Assembly (NCBI RefSeq): GCF_011050365.1
Contig: NZ_DRFV01000010.1
Span: 62,001-126,000, forward strand
Direction of reading: 5' to 3'
Source: Pseudohongiella sp.
Lineage (GTDB): Bacteria; Pseudomonadota; Gammaproteobacteria; Pseudomonadales; Pseudohongiellaceae
DNA: 64,000 bases
Below are positions 42,541-51,763 of the stretch, piece by piece. The notes below the pieces were generated by a model. It was not told the origin of the DNA. It was given only the letters and a program-made list of their open reading frames with translations, and did not search any database. The translations under genes and the position numbers were made by a program. Position 1 is the stretch's first letter, and every line of letters begins with the position of its first letter.

Positions 42541-45500
42541 TGCCCCGGGCCGAACCTTGCCAATATCAGCACCAGCAGCGCCGGTAAAAACGTCACTGTC
42601 ACGATTGCTGCGCCAACCAGACCAAACAGGACAATGGCGCCGACACCACGATAAAGTTCGGTGCCCTCCCCCGGCAGCAGCACCAGCGGTGCCAGACCAC
42701 AAAGCGTGGTCAGTGTAGTCATGGCAATCGGGCGCAGACGCGAGTCGACCGCTGCCGCCACCGCATCAACAACCGCCACATGCTTTTCTGCCAGATTTCT
42801 GCGTGCCTGGTCTACCACCAGAATCGGGTTGTTCACCACCGTTCCCATCAGGATCAGGAAACCCAGCATGGTAATCATGTCGAAGGGCTGGCTGATCGGC
42901 TGTAGCCCCATCAGGGGGAGCAGGCCACCGACCAGGTTCATCAGCGCAAGCCCGACGATGCCGCCGGCCACACCCAGCGGAATCGTGGTCATGATCAACA
43001 ACGGATAACCCCAATGGGAAAAGATTGCGACCAGCAACAGATAAACAATCAGCACCGCAATCAGGAAATTGCCCATCAGGGCATCACGCGTTGCGTTAAG
43101 CTGATCACTGGCGCCTGACAGACTGACATCTACCCCTGTCGGCCAGTGCCCCTCATTCTGCAAGGCCTGAATCAACTCTGTACGCACCATCTCCACGCCC
43201 GTCTCCAGCGCAATATCATCGGGCGGGATGATATTCAGGGTTACCGTTCGGCGCCCGTTGACCCGGCGCACGGTACTGGTATCGACGGTTTCCTCGATGG
43301 TGGCCAGTGACGACAATGGCAGGCTGCGGCCGTCGCCCGTGCGCAGCAACAGCCCGGGCAGATCGGCCAGCATTGCTGCCTGATCGGCGCCGCGATCGCC
43401 GTAAAGGTAGAGATCTACCTTGTCATCATCGAGGAAAAAATCATCGACGTAAGCCCCTTCGGTCAGCGCAGCCACGGTGAAACCGATGGCATCGCCGGAC
43501 AATCCCAGTTCGGCAACACGCTGCCAGTCAGGCCGGATCTGCACCAGAGGTTGCGCCAGATTCAGGGCTGACGGCTGGGACTGGATTCTGGGGTTGTCAA
43601 ATACCTCGCGCGCCCGGTCATATGCCAGGTTGGCAGCGGTGTAGACAGATACCAGGTCGGGGCCGGAAATATCCATGTTGATGCTGCGGGTTCCGCCATC
43701 ATTACTGGAAATAATCGAGCCTTTGGCAGCAAATGCACGCATGCCGGGAAAGGTCTCGTAGTAATCGGTCAGGGCCGTCATCAGCGCCTCGATATGGCGT
43801 GGATTAACCGTCTCCGCAATAATGCGGATACCGGTGGCCGTTATCGACAGATTCAGTGAGGTGATGGGCGGGATTTCGGTTTCACCGCGCTCGAATGCAC
43901 CCGGATCAGCATTGACGTGCGGCAGCATGTGTTGGCGAACCTGCTCACCGATCTCGGCCATGGCTGCCAGGTTATAACCCGGCGGTGCACTCATGGAGGC
44001 AAACGTCTTCGCCTCCTCGCCTTCGGGCAAATACTCTGCCGGCGGTGTCAGTACCAGAATAATAAAGCCGCAGGCAAACACCGTGCTGCCAATGACCAGC
44101 AATCGCCGCACCGGTCGCTCTATCAGGCCGCGTATGGCGTTGCTGGCAAACGATAGTGTGGCCCCCGGCGCAGATCTGTCGGTAGCCCCTGTCTGCTGCC
44201 GGCGACGGAAAGACGTGGGAGAGAAATCCAGCCGTGCACTCAAGGTCGGAATCACGAAGATGGCAACAGCCATCGACACCAGGATGGCACTGGAGATTGC
44301 AATGGCCACATCGGAATACAGTTGCCCCGCCTCCTCCTCAATGAACAGAATCGGCAGAAACACCAGCACGGTGGTCATGGTGGATGCCAGCACCGCGGGC
44401 CACACTTCACGGACACCTTCGATAGCCGACGCAAATCTGTCCAGCCCCTTGCGTCGAAACCTTTCAATATTTTCCAGCACCACAATACTGTTATCAATGG
44501 TCATGCCGATGGCAAACGCAATGCCTGCCAGCGAAATCACGTTGATGGTGCGCCCCGTCAACATCAACCCCAGAAACGCCGCCACCGCGCACAACGGTAT
44601 GCCAATGACACCAACAAACGTGGCATTGACCGAGCGCAAAAACAGAAACATGACCAGCGTCGCGAATATTGCGCCGATACCAAGATTGGTCCACACATTG
44701 CCGATTGATGCCTCGACATATCGGGTATCATCTGTGCTCAGTTGCAGTATCAGGCCCGCCGGTGCCAGGACGTCCCGATTTATCAACTCAACCTCGTCCA
44801 TCATGGCACGCTTGATCGCCAGCACATTGGAACCGCTTTGACGACGCACCTGCATACCCAGCACCGGTTCGCCATCGTAAGTCGATATTTCCCTGCGTCG
44901 CGCCTGTCCCTGACTGATGCTGGCGACATCTGCCAGGCGCACAACTGCATCGCCCTGCCGCAAAAGCACCACGTCACCCAATTCATCCCGGGACTCGAAG
45001 CGACCAACTGTGCGCAGCAGATAACGCCGCTTGCCGGCCGTCAGTTCGCCACCGGAAATATCCTGATTACGGGCCAGAATTGCATCACGCACATCCAGTA
45101 CACTCAATCCTCGCTGCGCCAGCGCAGAGCCATCCACATCCACCTGTATCTGACGATCCGTACCACCGCCCACCGACACTTCCGAGACACCCGCCACGCT
45201 TTCCATCAGAGGACGCACCCGATCTTCGATAAAATCCTGCATCCGTTCGATATCAATGTCTGCCGGGTTGCCGGGCAAGGTCCCGACGCGGAAGTACATG
45301 AAAGCATTGGACGAGAATGACGCCGCCACGATACGTGGCTGGTCAACATTGCGGGGATAGGAGGAAACCTGACTCAGGGCGTTATTGACCTGAATCATGG
45401 ACTCGACAACATCGGTGCCAAAGGGGAATTCCAGCTCAATCTGTGCCGAGCCACTGCCCGCCGAGGCCACCAGCCGGCTCAGATTGGGCACATTGCGCAG

Positions 45501-45704
45501 AAACCGCTCCTGCTCGATCAGGATATCTTTTTCGATATCCTGCGGCGTGGCGCCGGGCCAGCGCGTTTCCACGCTGATGGTGCGCAGTTCCACATCGGGA
45601 ATCATCTGCACCGGGATACGGGTCGCAGCAACGACGCCGATGACAGTGATGATCAAGGTGATGACGGTCACCAGGATGGCACGATTGACAACGCTGACAA
45701 ACAT
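42495..45704 (-). CDS. RND efflux permease
   Basis: The 1069-residue protein matches AcrB-type inner-membrane transporters: a first membrane helix, a large periplasmic loop, then repeated helix bundles. The TM4 region reads AIGMTIDNSIVVLENIER, so only the first Asp of the AcrB Asp-Asp proton-relay pair is present; the second is Asn. This occurs in other subfamilies. It is translationally coupled to the upstream adaptor gene (one-base overlap). No outer-membrane channel gene follows, so a TolC encoded elsewhere is presumably used. Substrate unknown. Confidence 0.93.
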   Translation of the reverse strand: MFVSVVNRAILVTVITLIITVIGVVAATRIPVQMIPDVELRTISVETRWPGATPQDIEKDILIEQERFLRNVPNLSRLVASAGSGSAQIELEFPFGTDVVESMIQVNNALSQVSSYPRNVDQPRIVAASFSSNAFMYFRVGTLPGNPADIDIERMQDFIEDRVRPLMESVAGVSEVSVGGGTDRQIQVDVDGSALAQRGLSVLDVRDAILARNQDISGGELTAGKRRYLLRTVGRFESRDELGDVVLLRQGDAVVRLADVASISQGQARRREISTYDGEPVLGMQVRRQSGSNVLAIKRAMMDEVELINRDVLAPAGLILQLSTDDTRYVEASIGNVWTNLGIGAIFATLVMFLFLRSVNATFVGVIGIPLCAVAAFLGLMLTGRTINVISLAGIAFAIGMTIDNSIVVLENIERFRRKGLDRFASAIEGVREVWPAVLASTMTTVLVFLPILFIEEEAGQLYSDVAIAISSAILVSMAVAIFVIPTLSARLDFSPTSFRRRQQTGATDRSAPGATLSFASNAIRGLIERPVRRLLVIGSTVFACGFIILVLTPPAEYLPEGEEAKTFASMSAPPGYNLAAMAEIGEQVRQHMLPHVNADPGAFERGETEIPPITSLNLSITATGIRIIAETVNPRHIEALMTALTDYYETFPGMRAFAAKGSIISSNDGGTRSINMDISGPDLVSVYTAANLAYDRAREVFDNPRIQSQPSALNLAQPLVQIRPDWQRVAELGLSGDAIGFTVAALTEGAYVDDFFLDDDKVDLYLYGDRGADQAAMLADLPGLLLRTGDGRSLPLSSLATIEETVDTSTVRRVNGRRTVTLNIIPPDDIALETGVEMVRTELIQALQNEGHWPTGVDVSLSGASDQLNATRDALMGNFLIAVLIVYLLLVAIFSHWGYPLLIMTTIPLGVAGGIVGLALMNLVGGLLPLMGLQPISQPFDMITMLGFLILMGTVVNNPILVVDQARRNLAEKHVAVVDAVAAAVDSRLRPIAMTTLTTLCGLAPLVLLPGEGTELYRGVGAIVLFGLVGAAIVTVTFLPALLVLILARFGPGHQVSEAPAPSVASAS

Positions 45705-46789
45705 CAGCGCTGCGCCCCGCCGACGCGCTCCACATCGATCCCCTGGCGCAACGACTCGTTGCCACGCGATACAATCAATTCATCGCCGCCCAGGCCCGAT
45801 TCGATGTACACGCGGTTACCGGCGGTACCGGCCAACATCACGCGTTGCTCGCTGACGCTGTAGGTGTCACCGTCACCCCCGGATTCCGCTACCCAGACGG
45901 TCACCCGACCATCGGGATAACGATTAAGCGCATCACGGGGTACCGACAGCGCGTCGCTGTCCCGCTGAACAGTCAGCGTACCCTCCAGGCTCATGCCCGG
46001 ATTCAGGTTGAACCCCGGTTCCGGCCGGGCTCGCAGCAGGAAGGTTCTCGCCTCGCCGCTGTTCACCGGCAGCCAATTGACAATAGCAGCCGGCCTGGCG
46101 TTGTCGCGTGTCGCACCAGCAGCGCTGACATGGAGTACGCTGCTGTCATTCAGCTTGGGGAATGCCTGTTGTGGAACCTGAAAGTCCAACGCCAGCGTAT
46201 CGGTATCAATCAGCGTAAACACCGGCGTGCCTGGTTGCACCCACTCACCAGCATCTGCCCGGCGACTGCTGATGACGCCGGCGAAAGGTGCGGTAATGCG
46301 ATGTCGGCGCAACCGCGCCTGCTCAATGGCCAGCGCGGCCTGTGCGCCAGCCAGCGCGGCTTCAGCAGTTGCCACTTCGCTCTGGCGACGGTTGACTTCG
46401 GTGGTAGCGATATTGGTGCCTGCGCCTACCGATCGGGCTTCATCAAGCACACGACGCGCTTCGGACAGCTCGCTTTCTGCCTGCTGTTGCTGCGCCCGCG
46501 CCTGCATCAGTGCCAGCTCTGACAGCTCCGCGTCGAGGGTCAGCAAGGTATCACCGGCAGCGACACGGTCACCCACATCAACCTGGCGCGTAAGCACCAG
46601 TCCGGCAATGGAGACCGAAATATCTGATCGGCGAAGGGCCGTGACGGAACCGGTTAGCGGTACTTCTTCAAGCATCGGGCCCCGAGTCACAGCCGAGAGT
46701 TCAACCCGGGGCAGATTCTGGGCGCTGGCCTGGCTCGCCATTGCCCATATAAGCAATGGCACCAGCCAGCGCCCGACAACTGAATGCAT
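45704..46789 (-). CDS. RND periplasmic adaptor (membrane fusion protein)
   Basis: This 361-residue protein has an N-terminal signal peptide ending in ASA and no lipobox cysteine. Beta-barrel, lipoyl and helical-hairpin parts are visible: VTALRRSDISVSIAGLV, then a long coiled coil with QARAQQQQAESELSEARR (residues 95-145), then ITAPFAGVISSRRADAGEW. It bridges the permease at 42495 to an outer-membrane channel. The two genes form an operon. Confidence 0.92.
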   Translation of the reverse strand: MHSVVGRWLVPLLIWAMASQASAQNLPRVELSAVTRGPMLEEVPLTGSVTALRRSDISVSIAGLVLTRQVDVGDRVAAGDTLLTLDAELSELALMQARAQQQQAESELSEARRVLDEARSVGAGTNIATTEVNRRQSEVATAEAALAGAQAALAIEQARLRRHRITAPFAGVISSRRADAGEWVQPGTPVFTLIDTDTLALDFQVPQQAFPKLNDSSVLHVSAAGATRDNARPAAIVNWLPVNSGEARTFLLRARPEPGFNLNPGMSLEGTLTVQRDSDALSVPRDALNRYPDGRVTVWVAESGGDGDTYSVSEQRVMLAGTAGNRVYIESGLGGDELIVSRGNESLRQGIDVERVGGAQR

Positions 46790-46875
46790 TTCATGCTCCT
46801 GTATCGAGTAAAGCAGGCTTGGCTGCGTTTATCGAGTCTACGAACCTGAAGCGCAATCGGACTAGTCAGTCATGG

Positions 46876-47790
46876 TCAGCCATCCAGCGTTCTGGCACCA
46901 CCAAAGACATCAAACAAAGCGCTGAACAAGCCGGACAGGGTCAGCGTCATGACGGCAAAATCCTGGTCAAACTGCTGTGCCGCTGTTTCTGCATCCGCTT
47001 CCTGTGCTTTCTCCAGTACCATGTCTTCAAAGCGCAACCGACTGATCGTCAGATCGTCAGCAATGACGCAGCTGAGACTCTGATTCCACACCACACCGAG
47101 TTTCTTGACCTGCTTGCCCGCCTCCAGATGCACCCTGATCTCATCAGAGGTGAGATCCTGACCGGAACAGCGTATCGAGTTGCCATCTTCCGCCGGATTG
47201 AACAGCTCGCAGTTCTCGCTGATGTCGAACTGTCCCTCAGCCACCTGCGCCTCTAACCATCGTGTCATCACGGAGCCCGGTGCCTGCTGCACATCGGCGG
47301 GCACCACCGGCATCGAACCCAGGCTCTCGCGCAGCCCGGAGATCAGCTCCTCAGCGGCACTGGCACTACTGGTATTGATAACCAGCAATCCGGCCTGGCT
47401 ATCGATATAGGCAAACACTTTGCGGGTGCGGGAGAACGCCTGCGGCAACAGCGCGGCAGTGACGTCATCCTTGATCTGCAATTTCTCCTTGCGATAAACC
47501 TTGCGGCTTTGCCGGGCTTCCAGTTCTTCGACTTTTTCATTGACGACATCGTTCACCACCGAGGCCGGCAGCAATTTCTCATCCTTGCGGGCACACACCA
47601 TTATGAAGTGTCCCATACTGTGGGTCAGCGCCTCTTCCTCTTTGCCCAGCGGACTGATCCAGCCAAAGCGGCTGCGCTCAAAACTGCTACAGGGTTGAAA
47701 CACAAACCCGGACAGTTTCTTGTCCAGCTCGTCGGCAGACAACTCAAACGGCCGGGTAAATTGATACAGGCGGACATTCTTAAACCACAT
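46876..47790 (-). CDS. rdgC: Recombination-associated protein RdgC
   Basis: The 304-residue protein starts MWFKNVRLYQFTRPFEL, the typical RdgC N-terminus, and contains LGKEEEALTHSMGHF and the C-terminal DQDFAVMTLTLSGLF. RdgC forms a DNA-binding ring and limits RecA-mediated recombination. It stands alone, upstream of and in the same orientation as nothing obvious; the RND adaptor gene lies on its 3' side. Confidence 0.95.
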   Translation of the reverse strand: MWFKNVRLYQFTRPFELSADELDKKLSGFVFQPCSSFERSRFGWISPLGKEEEALTHSMGHFIMVCARKDEKLLPASVVNDVVNEKVEELEARQSRKVYRKEKLQIKDDVTAALLPQAFSRTRKVFAYIDSQAGLLVINTSSASAAEELISGLRESLGSMPVVPADVQQAPGSVMTRWLEAQVAEGQFDISENCELFNPAEDGNSIRCSGQDLTSDEIRVHLEAGKQVKKLGVVWNQSLSCVIADDLTISRLRFEDMVLEKAQEADAETAAQQFDQDFAVMTLTLSGLFSALFDVFGGARTLDG

Positions 47791-48179
47791 GAAACTACTC
47801 CCTTCGATATATCAGCGCTGCATTGTACCGAATCAAATCGAATGACGAAGCGGTAATTTTCATATTTTTTTTATTACCCATATTGACTTTCAGAATAATA
47901 GGCATAAAATTCCCCTCCCTCGCGACTGACCAAACGTCAGGTTGCGAAGATAAATCTTTTTTCAGGCACGGTCTCATGATTATTTCACCAGACACAATGC
48001 GACATCGCTATGCGCTGTCCACCACCAAACCGGTTTCCACACCGGTGGTGCTGTGCTGGGCGTCATTCACAGGTATGCCTGTGCGTAGCCAGCGCATTGC
48101 GCGCAACGGTGAAATGGAGCAGGAGGTCTGCCAAACGTAGTTTGTAATTAGTGTCAGCTTTACAAATAAAGTTTAACGA
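47791..48179. other. Intergenic region, weak small ORF only
   Basis: A plus-strand frame at 47823-48140 encodes 105 residues with an early hydrophobic stretch and a basic tail, but it overlaps the rdgC promoter area and has no family or clear ribosome binding site. A shorter version from the ATG near 47976 (MIISPDTMRHRYALS) is possible; a strong terminator follows at 48180, which would suit a short transcript or small RNA ending there. Confidence 0.3.
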
Positions 48180-48215
48180 AGGCCTCTGAGTTTCCAAAAA
48201 TTCAGAGGCCTTTTT
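48180..48215 (+). terminator. Strong rho-independent terminator
   Basis: AGGCCTCTGA (48180-48189) pairs perfectly with TCAGAGGCCT (48202-48211), with a 12-base loop and then TTTTCTTTG. No gene reading right ends close upstream, so it may end a small transcript from 47.8-48.1 kb. A second short hairpin, CCCGGCG/CGCCGGG (48243-48260), lies in the MFS gene leader. Confidence 0.75.
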
Positions 48216-48314
48216 CTTTGTCTGAAAAAAGCCATAGCCAGACCCGGCGGTAACGCCGGGAACAACAAAAAGGGATAGTAGTGCGGGCCTCAGGGGCCAG
48301 CGAAGGAGTGTATT

Positions 48315-49529
48315 GTGGTTAATAAACTGCAAAGAAATATCAATATTGTTTACGCATTGGCGTTCTTTCACATGTTTTTGCTAATTGTGCCGGTGCTGGT
48401 GCCATTTTTTCAGTCCAAAGGCCTGAGTCTGTCGGAGATCTTCTACCTGCAGGCGATTTACGCAGGTGCGATTGTGGTACTGGAAGCCCCGTCGGGCTAT
48501 TTCGCCGACATCATGGGACGCCGGCTGGCGCTGCTGATCGGGGCACTGGCGCACGGCCTGGGGTTTTTATGGCTGAACTTTGCTGACGGCTTCTGGGGCC
48601 TGGTGATTTTCGAGCTGATACTGGGCCTTGCTGTCAGTATGCTGTCAGGCGCTGATCTGGCGTTGCTGTATGACAGTGAACGAGCGTTGGCCAATGACGA
48701 GGGCGAACACGCGCAAAGCCTGTCGCAACTTGGCTTTACCAAGTCGCTGGCGGAAGGACTTGGCGCCCTGTTCGGCGGTTTGTTGGCGATGTGGTCGTTC
48801 GACGCCATGGTGTTGATACAGTCATTGACTGCCTGGGTCTGTCTGTGGATGGCATTTCTTGTTGTTGAACCCCCGGTTGACAACGCCGCCGAGCCCGGCG
48901 ATCGTGTCGTCAGCCTGAGGGATATTTACCAGCATGTCGCCAAAGGTGATCGTATCCTGCGCATGGTATTCATCGCACTGCCGGTATACAACCTCGCCAC
49001 GGTGCATGTGGCATGGCTGATACAGCCATACTGGGACAACATGGGGTTGTCGCTCGCCCTGTTCGGAGCGTTGTGGTTCGCGCAAAGCCTGACCGTAGCA
49101 TTGGCCAGCAAATGCGGGTATGTTCTGGAGAAAACCAGAGGCGCGGTATTTGCTCTGGTGGTGATCGGGGTACTACCGGTGATCGGCATCTTCGGCATGG
49201 CCTGGCTGGGTGGCTGGGCCGGCGTGGCACTGTGTTTTATGCTGTTCTTTTGCCGCGGTCTGTACCAGGTGATTCTGGCCAACGCTTTGAACCGGCGGAT
49301 TCCCGGGCGTTTCCGCGCCACCGTGAATTCGCTGAACAGCCTGTTGTTCCGATTCGGGTTTATCCTGACCGGCCCGTTTGTCGGCTATCTCGCCGACATG
49401 CATGGCATCAGTACCGCGCTGAACCTGTTGGGAGTCTGGTCAGTGCTTGCCTTCGCTGTGATCATGTGGCCGCTGATTCGTGCGGTCAAGTTGCTGGAGG
49501 CGAACAAGGTCGGCGTTCAGCGCAGCTAA
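48315..49529 (+). CDS. MFS transporter
   Basis: The 404-residue protein starts at GTG with GAAGGAG upstream. It has about 12 membrane segments and the MFS loop signature GYFADIMGRRLALLIG between TM2 and TM3. Its substrate is unknown. The leader between terminator and start contains a small GC hairpin. Confidence 0.9.
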   Translation: MVNKLQRNINIVYALAFFHMFLLIVPVLVPFFQSKGLSLSEIFYLQAIYAGAIVVLEAPSGYFADIMGRRLALLIGALAHGLGFLWLNFADGFWGLVIFELILGLAVSMLSGADLALLYDSERALANDEGEHAQSLSQLGFTKSLAEGLGALFGGLLAMWSFDAMVLIQSLTAWVCLWMAFLVVEPPVDNAAEPGDRVVSLRDIYQHVAKGDRILRMVFIALPVYNLATVHVAWLIQPYWDNMGLSLALFGALWFAQSLTVALASKCGYVLEKTRGAVFALVVIGVLPVIGIFGMAWLGGWAGVALCFMLFFCRGLYQVILANALNRRIPGRFRATVNSLNSLLFRFGFILTGPFVGYLADMHGISTALNLLGVWSVLAFAVIMWPLIRAVKLLEANKVGVQRS

Positions 49530-49544
49530 CGCGTTTAGCTGCTT

Positions 49545-49592
49545 GCAAACCACATTTAAGCCCGGGGTTGTCCTGGCTTCAGTGTGGTTTGC
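49545..49592 (+). terminator. Hairpin after MFS gene
   Basis: GCAAACCACA (49545-49554) pairs with TGTGGTTTGC (49583-49592), and an inner AAGCC/GGCTT pair extends the stem. It lies 16 bp past the MFS stop. No T-tract follows, so it may act as an mRNA-protecting structure rather than a true terminator. Confidence 0.45.
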
Positions 49593-49626
49593 GGGATGCC
49601 ATAACTATGAATACTGTTCAAGTGGA

Positions 49627-49670
49627 TTGACTATAACAGTGGGTTGACTACAACAGAGGGTTGACTAACC
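49627..49670. repeat. 17-bp tandem repeat, about 2.6 copies
   Basis: TTGACTATAACAGTGGG (49627-49643), TTGACTACAACAGAGGG (49644-49660) and a partial TTGACTAACC (49661-49670) run head to tail. They precede the DNA glycosylase gene by about 80 bp. TTGACT resembles a -35 element, so the copies could offer several promoter starts, or be an operator array. Confidence 0.7.
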
Positions 49671-49750
49671 CGCCAAGGTGACAAAATGATGCGTGTTCTG
49701 AGACCAAGCATGGCGGATCCGCGGCTGTCGAAAATTCGCGGGCACCAGCC

Positions 49751-50257
49751 GTGAGCCATCGCATTCACAGTTTCGCGCCGGTTGCTGGTGATGATGCCCG
49801 GGTGTTGATTCTGGGCTCCATGCCGGGCGTGGCATCATTGCGTGCGCAGCAATACTATGCGCATCCACGCAACGGCTTCTGGACAATTCTCAGTCGGCTA
49901 TTGAATCTACCGGACAACTTACCCTACGCATCCAGGCTGGTGGCGTTGCAGGAAAATCATATCGCGTTGTGGGATGTGTTGCAGACCTGTACCCGATCCG
50001 GGAGCCTGGATTCTGACATAATTACATCATCCATCGTTGCAAACGATTTTGCCGGCTTCCTCAGCCAACATGACAGGGTCAAAAGAATATATTTCAATGG
50101 CGCCAAAGCGGAAACGGTGTTTTTGCGATATGTTCTGCCCACCCTGCCAGCAGAACGAGAGCACATACAGCTGCAACGGTTGCCCTCAACCAGCCCGGCG
50201 CATGCGGCCATGTCGCTTGCCGACAAAACCGACGCCTGGTCCGACATCATAAAGTAG
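49751..50257 (+). CDS. DNA-deoxyinosine glycosylase (UDG family 6)
   Basis: The 168-residue protein has the uracil-DNA-glycosylase fold with [23 protein letters not shown] and the C-terminal STSPAHA motif of the hypoxanthine-DNA glycosylase family. It removes deaminated bases (hypoxanthine in characterised members) for base excision repair. The start is GTG 49751. Convergent with the exopolysaccharide operon. Confidence 0.88.
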   Translation: MSHRIHSFAPVAGDDARVLILGSMPGVASLRAQQYYAHPRNGFWTILSRLLNLPDNLPYASRLVALQENHIALWDVLQTCTRSGSLDSDIITSSIVANDFAGFLSQHDRVKRIYFNGAKAETVFLRYVLPTLPAEREHIQLQRLPSTSPAHAAMSLADKTDAWSDIIK

Positions 50258-50284
50258 CGTGGTTAACACAGCACCGCAGAGTTT

Positions 50285-51763
50285 TCAGCTGGCAGGTGGT
50301 TTTCCGGTCGGGCCCGGCTTAACGGGTTTTGCCGACTGCCCCAGTCCCGATCGGGTCATTTCGCCCCAGTTTTTTTTCTTGCGGATGAATTCCCACCAGC
50401 CCTGTGCGCGCCAGATATTATTGAGCTGGCGATAACCAAAGTTCTCAATAAGAACAATGGCTATCAATTTAAGCAGGTCTTTGGCCCTCGGAATCCGATG
50501 CAAGGCCACCTCTTCCAGTATCAGCGCGCCGGCGCTGACAAAAATGCCGAAGAAAAATGTCAATGCCAAAAAGGCGAGTGCGAACGCCGGGTTCAGCATG
50601 CCGCTGAACCACAACAATGGTACCAGCACATAACCCAGCACCTCGACCAGCGGCGCAATCACATCAATCAGCAATGAGAACGGCATACCGATGACACCAA
50701 TCCGACCATAACGTGGATTCATCAGTAGTTTGCGGTGTTTGAAAAACGTCTCCAACGCTCCGCGCTGCCAACGCCTGCGTTGTCGCGACAGAATTGTCAG
50801 GTTCTCGGGCACTTCAGTCCAGCATACGGGTTCTGCTACCGATACCACTTCGTAAGGGATCCTGTTTTCCCGGTGGTAACGATGCAGGCGCAGCACCAGC
50901 TCGTAATCTTCACCGACAGTATTGACATCATAGCCGCCGGCAGCGAGCGTGGATGAGCGGCGGAAAATACCGAAAGCTCCGGAGATCATGATCAGCACTT
51001 TCAGCTCACTCATGGCAACCCGGGCAACCAGAAATGCGCGGGTATACTCCACGGTCTGCAGCAATGGAATCAGCTTATTGGACAACCCTACCCGGGTCAC
51101 CCTGCCACCACGGATATCACAGCCATTGGCAACACGAATGGTGCCGCCCACCGCAATCACCTCCGTCGGGTTACTCAGGAAAGGCTGCACAGCATGCAAC
51201 AACGCGTCGGATTCAAGCATGGAGTCAGCATCGACGGCACAAAACAGTGGGCTGCGCGAGACATTGATGCCTACGTTAAGCGCATCGGCCTTGCCGCCGT
51301 TTTCCTTGTCAACAACAACCAGGTTGTTATACCGGCCCGACTGATAAACGCGACGGATGGGTTGGTGCGGTGCCAGATTATCGTATGCCCGAAGGCTCGG
51401 CCGGAGATCAAAATTATCGATGAGTTTCTGCAGCGTATCATCCTTCGAGCCATCGTTGACCACAATGACCTCAAAATGCGGGTAACGGATACTGAGCAGT
51501 GATCGGGTACTTTCAACAATATTCATGCTCTCGTTGTACGCCGGCGCAATCAGCGATATCGGAGGCGCCCCCGGTGCCCGTTGTTGCCACAAGGTTTCAC
51601 GGTTTTGCGTCTGATCCTCGCGGCGCATGCTACCACTGGCTATCAGTAACTGAATCAGTACTACCAGGTTTTGTGCCAGACCGACCGCAATAACAAAACC
51701 CACCACCCATTCGGCGCTGCCGTTAAGTGCACGCAGAAACAGCGTCGTGATCTGTTCAAGCAT
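50285..51763 (-). CDS. Family 2 glycosyltransferase (processive polysaccharide synthase type)
   Basis: The 492-residue inner-membrane enzyme has one N-terminal helix, a cytoplasmic GT-A domain with FEVIVVNDGSKDDT and CAVDADSML (DxD), and SRQRRRWQRG (QxxRW) for processive synthesis. Several C-terminal helices follow. It resembles PgaC/IcaA-type synthases. It is the last gene of a four-gene operon and overlaps the HEAT-repeat gene by eight bases. It probably makes an exported polysaccharide; the sugar is not deducible. Confidence 0.88.
   Translation of the reverse strand: MLEQITTLFLRALNGSAEWVVGFVIAVGLAQNLVVLIQLLIASGSMRREDQTQNRETLWQQRAPGAPPISLIAPAYNESMNIVESTRSLLSIRYPHFEVIVVNDGSKDDTLQKLIDNFDLRPSLRAYDNLAPHQPIRRVYQSGRYNNLVVVDKENGGKADALNVGINVSRSPLFCAVDADSMLESDALLHAVQPFLSNPTEVIAVGGTIRVANGCDIRGGRVTRVGLSNKLIPLLQTVEYTRAFLVARVAMSELKVLIMISGAFGIFRRSSTLAAGGYDVNTVGEDYELVLRLHRYHRENRIPYEVVSVAEPVCWTEVPENLTILSRQRRRWQRGALETFFKHRKLLMNPRYGRIGVIGMPFSLLIDVIAPLVEVLGYVLVPLLWFSGMLNPAFALAFLALTFFFGIFVSAGALILEEVALHRIPRAKDLLKLIAIVLIENFGYRQLNNIWRAQGWWEFIRKKKNWGEMTRSGLGQSAKPVKPGPTGKPPAS

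Noticed and set aside
43993-44841. A 282-residue plus-strand frame inside the RND permease gene
   Set aside because: It is antisense to a well-supported permease; basic, low-complexity composition marks it as a shadow frame.
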